DNA of 5,470 nucleotides from Clostridia bacterium (GTDB lineage Bacteria; Bacillota; DSM-521; Neomoorellales; SLTJ01): assembly GCA_014360105.1 (NCBI GenBank), contig JACIYD010000128.1:1-5470 (forward strand). The letters are read 5' to 3'. Below are positions 1 to 5,012 of this stretch, in pieces. Both the position numbers and the translations under genes were made by a program. A model generated the notes under the pieces. The model saw nothing but the letters and a program-made list of their open reading frames with translations, was not told the origin of the DNA and did not search any database. Numbering within the stretch: the stretch's first letter is position 1; each line of letters starts with the position of its first letter.

Positions 1-70
1 TCACGCCAAAGGAGAACGCCAGATTGGCATACCGGGCAAAGGTTACCCATGGGTTCCGCCCCTTGTCCAC
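1..70 (-). CDS. atpZ: AtpZ/AtpI-family ATP synthase accessory protein, N-terminal fragment
   Basis: Only the first 23 codons are inside the window; the gene runs off the left edge. It starts at GTG (70-68) behind a good SD, AGGAAGG (85-79), with an 8-nt spacer. The peptide begins MDKGRNPW and continues into VTFARYANLAFSFGV: a short polar head, an N-P-W motif, then the start of a hydrophobic segment. This resembles the small membrane proteins AtpZ/AtpI encoded just ahead of F-type ATP synthase genes, which are thought to help assemble the c-ring or supply Mg2+. Context agrees, because in B. subtilis the rpiB-glyA stretch leads into atpI and the atp operon. The visible peptide is short, so the family call rests on head pattern plus synteny. 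AtpZ versus AtpI cannot be settled here. Confidence 0.6.
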   Translation of the reverse strand, partial: MDKGRNPWVTFARYANLAFSFGV

Positions 71-174
71 GGCTTGATCCTTCCTGGCCAGCAGCCCACA
101 CTCTCGCCCACCATCTGGCCGGCAGGCGATAGCCTCTATGCACCGGTACGAGCCGGCTAGGTCCTATATATTCT
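71..174 (-). other. Intergenic region between wecB and the atpZ-like gene
   Basis: This 104-nt stretch follows the wecB stop. It begins with the only AT-rich patch nearby (TATATA at 170-165), but no TTGACA-like hexamer lies at 16-18 nt from it, so a promoter for the atp genes is only possible. No GC-stem plus U-run terminator is seen, so readthrough from wecB is plausible. An 8-bp inverted repeat reaches across the wecB stop into this gap and is listed separately. Confidence 0.4.
79..85 (-). promoter_or_regulatory. Ribosome binding site of the atpZ-like gene
   Basis: AGGAAGG on the minus strand sits 8 nt before the GTG at 70-68. It is the main evidence that this GTG is the start, because no ATG, GTG or TTG lies just upstream in the same frame. 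Confidence 0.6.
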
Positions 175-184
175 TCACCGGTGC
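140..184. repeat. 8-bp inverted repeat across the wecB stop codon
   Basis: GCACCGGT at 140-147 is matched by its exact reverse complement ACCGGTGC at 177-184, with 29 nt between. The spacer holds the AT-rich TATATA patch. The core ACCGGT is itself a palindrome, so the arms also read partly as direct repeats 35 bp apart. It could be a weak stem or an operator-like pair, but chance is a real possibility in GC-rich DNA. Confidence 0.3.
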
Positions 185-1431
185 CAAGAATCCTTTCGCG
201 CCGCAACTTTTTCCTCGCGAGGCGGCGCGGGAAAAGGTTGGGGGCGTTCCTTTCGCAAACCGAAATAGAACTCAAGCGCTTGCCGGATGCGGACGGCGGC
301 CAGACCGTCACCGTAGGGATTGACCGCCGTGGCCATCTTTTGGTAGGCGATCTCGTCCGTAAGTAGTCTCCCCAATTCGCGCACAATGTTTTCTTTTTTC
401 GTGCCCACGAGCACCGCCGTCCCAGCCGCCAGCGCCTCGGGGCGCTCGGTGGCCTCACGGAGCACCAGGACGGGCTTGCCCAGCGAGGGCGCCTCCTCCT
501 GCAGGCCGCCGGAATCCGTCAGCACCAGGTAGGCACGCGCCATCAGGTTGACGAAGGAGGCGTAATCCAGCGGCTCGCAGAGCACCAGCCGGGGACACTG
601 CGCCAGTTCCGTAGCCACCAGTTGGCGGATGCGAGGGTTCTTGTGGACGGGAAAGACCACCGTCACGTCGGGATGGGCCAGGAGCACTTCTCTTAAGGCG
701 CGAAAGATGCGGCGCATCGGCTCGCCCCAGTTTTCCCGGCGGTGCGTGGTCACGAGGATTACCCGCCGGCCGAAGTCGAGCGAAGCAAGCGCCGGGTCTT
801 GAAAGCGAAAGCCCGGCCGCACGCTGCGCAATAGGGCATCAATCACCGTGTTACCCGTGACGAAGATCCGCTCGGGGGGAACGCCTTCTCGTTCCAGGTT
901 GGCCGCCGCCGCGGCGGTCGGGGCGAAATGTAGGTCGGCAAGTACACCGGTGAGGTGCCGGTTCATTTCTTCGGGGAACGGAGCATCCTTGCGGTAGGTG
1001 CGCAGGCCGGCTTCGACGTGGCCCACGGGCAGTTGCTGGTAGAAAGCGGCGAGAGCCCCAGCAAAGGTAGTCGTAGTATCGCCGTGCACCAGCACCAGGT
1101 CCGGGCGCAAGGAGGCATACGCCTCTCCCAGTCCCCGCAGGGCGCGCACGGTAATATCGGTGAGGCTCTGCCCTTCCTCCATGATATTCAGGTCGAGGTC
1201 CGGGCGGATGTGAAAAAGGCTCAATACCTGGTCGAGCATCTCGCGGTGCTGGGCGGTGACCACCACCCGGCAGGCGAAGCGCATGGGGGCGGCGGCAAGC
1301 TCCAGGATCACCGGCGCCATTTTAATCGCCTCCGGCCGCGTGCCGAAAACACACGCGATTACCGGCCGGCGTACGGTTTTCTTCGTCCGCGCCACCGGCC
1401 GCCCGCGCCCCTCCAAAAGCCTTCCCTCCAA
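175..1431 (-). CDS. wecB: UDP-N-acetylglucosamine 2-epimerase, non-hydrolysing
   Basis: Cytosolic enzyme that interconverts UDP-GlcNAc and UDP-ManNAc, the ManNAc donor for teichoic-acid linkage units and other surface polysaccharides (also called mnaA). Family landmarks run in order: FGTRPEAIKMAP (29-40), TAQHREMLDQ (59-68), HGDTTTT (116-122), GHVEAGLRT (137-145), FPEEMNRH (152-159), TGNTVIDAL (192-200), THRRENWG (229-236), FPVHKNP (260-266), TDSGGLQEEAPSLGKP (305-320). The acid/base and binding residues expected from the E. coli enzyme appear as D118, E140, the E154/E155 pair and H230. At 418 aa it is longer than the usual 360-390 because of a polar N-terminal lead and a Pro/Lys/Glu-rich tail after about residue 392. 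The start is uncertain: TTG at 1431, TTG at 1416 (best SD, GGAGGG 7 nt away) and GTG at 1395 are all in frame. It begins 3 nt after the MazG-like stop, so the two are very likely co-transcribed. Confidence 0.95.
   Translation of the reverse strand: MEGRLLEGRGRPVARTKKTVRRPVIACVFGTRPEAIKMAPVILELAAAPMRFACRVVVTAQHREMLDQVLSLFHIRPDLDLNIMEEGQSLTDITVRALRGLGEAYASLRPDLVLVHGDTTTTFAGALAAFYQQLPVGHVEAGLRTYRKDAPFPEEMNRHLTGVLADLHFAPTAAAAANLEREGVPPERIFVTGNTVIDALLRSVRPGFRFQDPALASLDFGRRVILVTTHRRENWGEPMRRIFRALREVLLAHPDVTVVFPVHKNPRIRQLVATELAQCPRLVLCEPLDYASFVNLMARAYLVLTDSGGLQEEAPSLGKPVLVLREATERPEALAAGTAVLVGTKKENIVRELGRLLTDEIAYQKMATAVNPYGDGLAAVRIRQALEFYFGLRKERPQPFPAPPREEKVAARKDSWHR
1424..1429 (-). promoter_or_regulatory. 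Candidate ribosome binding site for an internal wecB start
   Basis: GGAGGG lies 7 nt before the in-frame TTG at 1416-1414, a better fit than the AAGGAG (1448-1443, 11-nt spacer) or AGAGG (1444-1440, 8-nt spacer) serving the TTG at 1431. It argues that wecB may really start five codons later than the outer TTG. Confidence 0.4.
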
Positions 1432-1434
1432 ACC

Positions 1435-1758
1435 CTATTCCTCTCCTTCCGGCGCCAGATAGCCCTTGGCGACCAGCTTGGCCAGGTGCTCCTCCAGGCT
1501 GCGGTCGAGGTCCACGCCGTACTGTTCTTCAAGGACAAACATCATGGAGACGGCGGTTTGCGCTACATCCAGCAGTTCACGACTGATGCGGCGCATAATG
1601 TCTTCCCGCGCCAGCGATACTTCCTCGCCGTTTAGGCCGCGCAGCTTGCCGATGGCCTGTGCCAGCTCCCCCGCTTCTTCCATTAATTTTAAGGCGGTGG
1701 ATTCCAGCGTTGGCTGGAGACGGTTAAGCCGCGGCAGGGCCACGATCTTCTGCCGCAC
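1435..1758 (-). CDS. MazG-like nucleotide pyrophosphohydrolase
   Basis: Small all-helical protein of the MazG-like NTP pyrophosphatase group, whose members hydrolyse nucleoside triphosphates (often non-canonical or damaged) to the monophosphate and PPi. From the GTG at 1758 it is 107 aa. The Mg2+-binding pattern EXXE...EXXD is visible as E28-A-G-E31 in KLMEEAGELAQAIGKLRG and E61-L-L-D64 in RELLDVAQTAVSMMFVLEEQ. A shorter helical C-terminus follows. An ATG at 1821 would give 128 aa, but its extra 21 residues are a low-complexity R/G/S lead unlike a MazG domain and its SD is poor (GGCGGGG, 2 nt away). The GTG has GGGGGA at 1773-1768 with a 9-nt spacer and starts right before the conserved-looking VALPRLNRLQPT. 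Either start is possible. The stop is 3 nt before wecB, which suggests coupling. The substrate cannot be read from sequence. Confidence 0.8.
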   Translation of the reverse strand: MRQKIVALPRLNRLQPTLESTALKLMEEAGELAQAIGKLRGLNGEEVSLAREDIMRRISRELLDVAQTAVSMMFVLEEQYGVDLDRSLEEHLAKLVAKGYLAPEGEE

Positions 1759-1929
1759 CCCACTGATTCCCCCAAAACTCCAGTTTCTCGTCCGAAATAC
1801 CTGTTTGCCTGCCCCCCGCATTTCCCCGCCTTTGTTGTCGGGCGCCTTCTGGGGTACCCCCTCCTAATCTCCCGCCTTAACCGGTTCTTGTTTATTGCCT
1901 CCCCCGCCTGCTCGTCCGAGGCTATAGTA
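1759..1929 (-). other. Gap between dCMP deaminase and MazG-like genes
   Basis: This stretch of 171 nt (108 nt if the ATG at 1821 is used) has no convincing coding content in any frame. It holds two purine-rich SD-like runs, GGGGGAGG near 1904-1897 and AGGAGG at 1865-1860, neither with a start codon at a workable distance. It also holds the 10-bp palindrome GGGGTACCCC (1851-1860). No terminator-type hairpin with a U-run and no clear promoter hexamer pair was seen. Confidence 0.45.
1860..1865 (-). promoter_or_regulatory. Orphan SD-like AGGAGG
   Basis: This is a perfect SD consensus on the minus strand, but the next ATG (1821) is 38 nt downstream and no ATG, GTG or TTG lies 5-13 nt after it. 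It directly abuts the GGGGTACCCC palindrome. It may be a relic of a lost start or a chance purine run. Confidence 0.3.
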
Positions 1930-2391
1930 CTAGGTTCCCGCCCGGGTGGTAACCTCGATGCCGGCGGCCGCCAGGATTTCTGCCGCGAGCGCGTCGGGGT
2001 ACGATTCTGCCTGCACCACCCTGACAATGCCGGCGTTGACCAGCATCTTGGCGCAAACGCTGCAGGGATGGCAACTGACGTAAAGCGTCGCCCCTTCCGT
2101 GCTCACCCCGTGCAGCGCGGCCTGAATGATGGCGTTTTGTTCCGCATGCAGCCCGCGGCACAACTCGTGCCTCTCGCCGGCCGCTACCCCGAGTTCTTCG
2201 CGAAGGCAGCCCACGGCGGCACAATGAGGCAGGCCCGTCGGCGCGCCGTTGTAACCAGTGGCCAGGATGCGCTTTTGCCGCACCAGCAAGGCCCCCACCC
2301 GCCGTCTTAAGCAAGTTGAACGCTCGGCTACCACGGCTACGATGCGTAGGAAATAGTCGTCCCAGTCGGGACGAAGCCCTCCAGGCCCCAT
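1930..2391 (-). CDS. comEB: dCMP deaminase (ComEB type)
   Basis: Zinc-dependent cytosolic deaminase converting dCMP to dUMP, the substrate of thymidylate synthase. From the ATG at 2391 it is 153 aa, typical for the family. The cytidine/deoxycytidylate deaminase signature is complete: H82-A-E84 in [13 protein letters not shown] (zinc ligand His and proton-shuttle Glu) and P109-C110-x-x-C113 in [12 protein letters not shown] (two zinc-ligand Cys). Upstream, [29 protein letters not shown] fits the family's substrate-loop region, and extra Cys/His residues between there and HAE may bind a second metal, as in some family members. The frame stays open to an ATG at 2514 inside glyA, but that would overlap glyA by 53 nt and add an Arg/Pro-rich lead. 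The ATG at 2391 has GGAGG 6 nt away. It lies 70 nt downstream of glyA and is probably in the same transcript. In B. subtilis the equivalent gene sits in a competence operon, but nothing here points to a competence role. Confidence 0.93.
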   Translation of the reverse strand: MGPGGLRPDWDDYFLRIVAVVAERSTCLRRRVGALLVRQKRILATGYNGAPTGLPHCAAVGCLREELGVAAGERHELCRGLHAEQNAIIQAALHGVSTEGATLYVSCHPCSVCAKMLVNAGIVRVVQAESYPDALAAEILAAAGIEVTTRAGT

Positions 2392-2397
2392 AGGACG

Positions 2398-2402
2398 CCT
2401 CC
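2398..2402 (-). promoter_or_regulatory. Ribosome binding site of the dCMP deaminase gene
   Basis: GGAGG lies 6 nt before the ATG at 2391-2389. It decides this start over the longer reading frame that begins inside glyA. Confidence 0.7.
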
Positions 2403-2461
2403 GTCTTCCCTCAATCGTCTCTACCGCTGCCCACCGCGGGAGGGGAGATGCCTTTTGGCAC

Positions 2462-3733
2462 TCATTTTCCGTCCATCCAGGCGGCCAGCTCCGGATAAGG
2501 CGGGAAGGCCGCACAGAGCGCTTGCACGCGCTCCCGTATCACGTCCAGCCGCCGGGGCTCGTCCCGGGCGGACAGCGCCTCGGCCACCAGCGTGCCGACC
2601 TCTTCCATTTCACGCGGCCCCATGCCGCGGCTGGTAAGCGCTGGCGTCCCTAGGCGAATACCGCTGGTCACGCTGGGCTTCTCCGGATCGAAGGGAATAC
2701 TGTTCTTGTTGACGGTAATCCCCACGGCCTCCAGAATCTCTTCTGCCTCCGCCCCGGTCAGACCTTTACCCCGGAGATCGATCAGCAGTAAATGGTTGTC
2801 TGTTCCTCCGGTCACCAGGCGGAAGCCGTGTTCTTGGAGCACTTTGCCCAGCACCTTGGCGTTGGCGAGCACTTGCCTTTGGTAGGCGGCAAAGGCAGGG
2901 GTAGCAGCCTCCCGAAAGGCGACCGCCTTGGCGGCAATGACATGCATCAACGGTCCGCCTTGAAGTCCCGGGAAAACGGCCTTGTCCACGGCGACCGCGA
3001 GGTCCCGGGGGCAGAGGATGAAGCCGCCGCGCGGCCCGCGAAGGGTCTTGTGGGTGGTACTGGTAACGAAGTGGGCATGGGTCACCGGGCTGGGGTGCGA
3101 GCCGGCGGCCACCAGGCCCGCCAGGTGAGCCATATCGACCATCAGGTAGGCGCCCACGGCGTCGGCAATGGCCCGAAAGCGGGCGAAGTCGATGAAACGC
3201 GGGTAACTACTCGCCCCGGCAATAATGAGCCGCGGCCGCTCGCGCTCGGCCAGGGCGGCCACGGCTTCATAGTCGATTTCCTCGGTGTCCGGTCGCACAC
3301 CGTAAGTCAGTGCTTGAAACCACCTGCCGGAAAAATTCACCGGACTGCCGTGCGTAAGGTGGCCGCCGTGGGCCAGGTCCATGCCAAGCGTCTTGTCACC
3401 GGGCTTGAGGGCCGCAAAGTAAACGGCCATGTTCGCCTGTGCCCCGGAATGCGGCTGGACGTTGGCATGCTCGGCGCCGAAGAGCTCACAGGCACGCTCA
3501 CGGGCCATGTTCTCGACCGCGTCCATGTATTCGCAGCCACCGTAATAGCGTCGCCCGGGATAGCCCTCCGCGTATTTATTGGTCAGGATCGAGCCTTGGG
3601 CGGCCATCACCGCCCTGCTGGTGAAGTTTTCCGAGGCAATGAGCTCAAGATGGTTTGCCTGCCTTTTCGCCTCTCTGGCGATGGCGGCGGCGATCTCCGG
3701 GTCTACTTCTGCCAGTAAGTCCCAGTCCTGCAC
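2462..3733 (-). CDS. glyA: Serine hydroxymethyltransferase
   Basis: PLP-dependent cytosolic enzyme that converts serine and tetrahydrofolate to glycine and 5,10-methylene-THF, the main one-carbon entry point for thymidylate, purine and methionine synthesis. From the GTG at 3733 it has 423 aa, close to the usual 410-430. Fold-type I landmarks are all present: [11 protein letters not shown] (29-39), [15 protein letters not shown] (52-66), the PLP-ring Asp200 and His203 in [12 protein letters not shown], the Schiff-base lysine K229 in [20 protein letters not shown] (256-261), and the carboxylate-binding Arg360 in [16 protein letters not shown]200, H203 and K229 fall at the same numbers as in E. 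coli GlyA, which supports this start. The frame stays open upstream to an ATG at 3892, but that would overlap the 3' end of rpiB and lacks family similarity. It follows rpiB by 68 nt and precedes the dCMP deaminase by 70 nt, a pairing that makes both substrates of thymidylate synthase. Confidence 0.98.
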   Translation of the reverse strand: MQDWDLLAEVDPEIAAAIAREAKRQANHLELIASENFTSRAVMAAQGSILTNKYAEGYPGRRYYGGCEYMDAVENMARERACELFGAEHANVQPHSGAQANMAVYFAALKPGDKTLGMDLAHGGHLTHGSPVNFSGRWFQALTYGVRPDTEEIDYEAVAALAERERPRLIIAGASSYPRFIDFARFRAIADAVGAYLMVDMAHLAGLVAAGSHPSPVTHAHFVTSTTHKTLRGPRGGFILCPRDLAVAVDKAVFPGLQGGPLMHVIAAKAVAFREAATPAFAAYQRQVLANAKVLGKVLQEHGFRLVTGGTDNHLLLIDLRGKGLTGAEAEEILEAVGITVNKNSIPFDPEKPSVTSGIRLGTPALTSRGMGPREMEEVGTLVAEALSARDEPRRLDVIRERVQALCAAFPPYPELAAWMDGK

Positions 3734-3742
3734 CGCTCTTTT

Positions 3743-3748
3743 CCTCCT
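3743..3748 (-). promoter_or_regulatory. Ribosome binding site of glyA
   Basis: AGGAGG lies 9 nt before the GTG at 3733-3731. This full-consensus site fixes the glyA start and rules out the long in-frame extension into rpiB. Confidence 0.8.
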
Positions 3749-3801
3749 GCCTGTAACCCTGTAGCCCTGCCCTGCGGCCGGCGCTCCTTTGGCACGGCCC
3801 T

Positions 3802-4257
3802 CTATCCGCTCAGGCTGTACTTCTTCTCGATGGCGCAAATCTTCTCCAACCGGCGCCGGTGCCGCCCGCCGGCAAATTTGGCGGCAAGCCAAACCGAAAC
3901 AATCTCGCGGGCCAGCCCCGGACCGATGACCCGGCCCCCTAGGGTAAGAATGTTGGCGTCGTTGTGCTCGCGGCTTGCCCGGGCGGAAAAGGTATCGTGG
4001 CAGAGGGCGGCACGGATCCCCGGAACCTTGTTGGCGGCAATGGTCACGCCGATGCCGGTGCCGCAGGTAAGAATGCCGCAGTCATACTGCCGGCCGGCAA
4101 CCGCCTCGGCCACCATCAAAGCAAAATCGGGATAGTCTACGGCCGTCGTATCAAATGTGCCGAAGTCCTGGTAGCCGATCCCTTGCTCCGCCAGATAAGC
4201 CTTAATTTCCTCCTTTAGCGAGTATCCGGCGTGATCACTGCCCAGTGCGATACGCAC
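3802..4257 (-). CDS. rpiB: Ribose-5-phosphate isomerase B
   Basis: Cytosolic isomerase interconverting ribulose-5-phosphate and ribose-5-phosphate in the non-oxidative pentose phosphate pathway; it supplies ribose for nucleotides. The 151 aa match the family (about 145-155). Visible landmarks are the N-terminal GSDHAG (6-11, with D8/H9), the anion-hole and catalytic loop [11 protein letters not shown] (60-70, catalytic C65), [19 protein letters not shown] (86-104, H98 expected for ring opening), [10 protein letters not shown] (107-116), and GGRHRRR (130-136), whose R132 and R136 are expected to hold the phosphate. It starts at GTG with SD GGAGGG (4271-4266) and an 8-nt spacer. An ATG just upstream is out of frame. 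It could in principle act on other phosphorylated aldoses such as allose or galactose-6-phosphate, but the nucleotide and one-carbon neighbours and the B. subtilis-like order (ywlF) favour ribose-5-phosphate. Confidence 0.96.
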   Translation of the reverse strand: MRIALGSDHAGYSLKEEIKAYLAEQGIGYQDFGTFDTTAVDYPDFALMVAEAVAGRQYDCGILTCGTGIGVTIAANKVPGIRAALCHDTFSARASREHNDANILTLGGRVIGPGLAREIVSVWLAAKFAGGRHRRRLEKICAIEKKYSLSG

Positions 4258-4390
4258 GCGGTCATCCCTCCAGCTCCAGGATGACTTCGACAGAAGAGAC
4301 CCTTTTCCTGCTTTTTGGCTTGCTGCATGTCCGGGCCCTTCGTTTATAGGAGCCCGAGGCCCGATCTCCGCCAGCCCTCAAAGCCCGCTC
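4258..4390 (-). other. Gap between phosphatase and rpiB genes
   Basis: These 133 nt carry no convincing gene apart from the rpiB ribosome binding site at their end. A GC stem with G-U pairs can form in the minus-strand RNA (4357-4350 with 4338-4331, 11-nt loop containing TATAAA), but no U-run follows it, so it is not a standard terminator. TATAAA at 4347-4342 looks like a -10 box, but the region 17 nt upstream (GCGGAG) is not a -35 match. Confidence 0.4.
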
Positions 4391-5011
4391 TCATGCCCGG
4401 GGCGTATTTTCCAGGAATCTGGCAAGTGCCGCCGTCACCGCTTCCGCGAGTTCCTTAGCGCACCGCCGGTACGCCTCTTCGCCGCCGCCTAGAGGATCGG
4501 TCACGTCGTAGCTCTTGAGCCGCGCGCTCACCTGAGCCAGTTCTTGTACTTCCTGCGCCGCTGCCAGCGGCCGTCCCTCCTGTGCCTGTCCCGCGGTTTC
4601 TTCCCGTTCCATCGCGGCCACCCGGGCCGCCAGTTCCAGTCCCCTGGCCCGCTCTGCCTCGACGTCCGCGCCGGCCGCGTACTCTTTCAGGGCAAAGATC
4701 TTGCCCGCGTACTGCGGCCAGCGCCGGCGCAAACGGTCGCGCTGAGCCAGACTCATTACCAGGACAAGATCGGCCACGGCCACCATCTCTTCGGTCAGAA
4801 GCTGTGCCCGGTGATCCGCAAGGCTGAGCCCATACCCCTCCAGTGCCTGTTGCGCCTCGCGCGGGGCGGGATCACCGGTAAAGGCGGCCTCACCGGCGGA
4901 AGCAATTTCTACCCCGGCCACGCCCCGACCTGCCAGGTAGGCGCGGCCCAGGGCCGCCGCCATCGGGCTACGGCAAGTATTTCCCAGGCAGACAAACAGA
5001 ATGCGTGCCAT
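4391..5011 (-). CDS. ywlE: Low-molecular-weight phosphatase, YwlE-like, with an insert
   Basis: Cytosolic Cys-based phosphatase of the LMW-PTP fold. The P-loop is at the N-terminus, VCLGNTCRSP (7-16), with nucleophile C8 and phosphate-binding R14 (C-X5-R). SAGEAAFTGDPAPREAQQAL (38-57) follows, and the general-acid loop is DVTDPLGGGEEAYRR (169-183) with D172-P173. Thr at position 12 aligns with Thr11 of B. subtilis YwlE, a residue tied to phospho-arginine rather than phospho-tyrosine preference, so a protein-arginine phosphatase is a reasonable inference. At 206 aa it is about 50 longer than the family norm: residues about 115-166 form an Ala/Glu/Arg/Gln-rich, probably helical block between the KEY segment and the acid loop. 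The frame is intact across it. The start is ATG 5011, SD GGAGG (5025-5021, 9-nt spacer) inside the end of mntP, whose stop is 1 nt away, so the two genes are probably translationally coupled. Arsenate reductase annotations of this fold are an alternative. Confidence 0.9.
   Translation of the reverse strand: MARILFVCLGNTCRSPMAAALGRAYLAGRGVAGVEIASAGEAAFTGDPAPREAQQALEGYGLSLADHRAQLLTEEMVAVADLVLVMSLAQRDRLRRRWPQYAGKIFALKEYAAGADVEAERARGLELAARVAAMEREETAGQAQEGRPLAAAQEVQELAQVSARLKSYDVTDPLGGGEEAYRRCAKELAEAVTAALARFLENTPRA
4514..4669 (-). other. Extra charged helical block inside the phosphatase
   Basis: This covers codons about 115-166 of the ywlE-like gene. The encoded block contains no aromatic residue and no Cys, and is rich in Ala, Glu, Arg and Gln with spacing that suits a helical hairpin or coiled coil. 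It falls just before the catalytic Asp-Pro loop, where typical family members have only a few residues. The edges are estimated from memory of the family, so they may be off by several codons. Confidence 0.6.
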
Positions 5012-5012
5012 T

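Noticed and set aside
955..1635. 226-codon open frame on the plus strand
   Set aside because: It is antisense to wecB and the MazG-like gene and spans their junction. There is no family similarity.
1689..2027. 112-codon minus-strand frame bridging the comEB-mazG gap
   Set aside because: It overlaps both neighbours out of frame, is Arg/Gly/Pro-rich with no domain, and the AGGAGG inside the gap does not serve its start.
2451..2462. Mini-hairpin TGCC-AAAA-GGCA just after glyA as a terminator
   Set aside because: It has only four base pairs and no following U-run on the minus strand; it is too weak to terminate.
2392..2514. In-frame N-terminal extension of the dCMP deaminase to ATG 2514
   Set aside because: It would overlap glyA by 53 nt and add an Arg/Pro-rich lead. 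The ATG at 2391 has GGAGG at 6 nt and gives the normal family length.
2792..3718. 308-codon open frame on the plus strand
   Set aside because: It lies wholly antisense to glyA, whose motifs and catalytic residues are complete. The translation is Gly/His/Arg-rich without any recognisable domain and is a GC-rich shadow.
3734..3892. In-frame N-terminal extension of glyA to ATG 3892
   Set aside because: It would overlap the rpiB 3' end by 91 nt and add 53 Arg/Ala/Gly-rich residues. The GTG at 3733 has a consensus AGGAGG and puts D200, H203 and K229 at the E. coli positions.
4215..4328. 37-codon minus-strand micro-ORF starting in the phosphatase-rpiB gap
   Set aside because: It has only a weak AAGGG upstream, runs out of frame into rpiB and has no recognisable product. 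A leader-peptide role is possible but unsupported.
4342..4347. TATAAA as a promoter -10 box for rpiB
   Set aside because: The hexamer 17 nt upstream is GCGGAG, not a -35 match, and the site sits in the loop of a potential hairpin.
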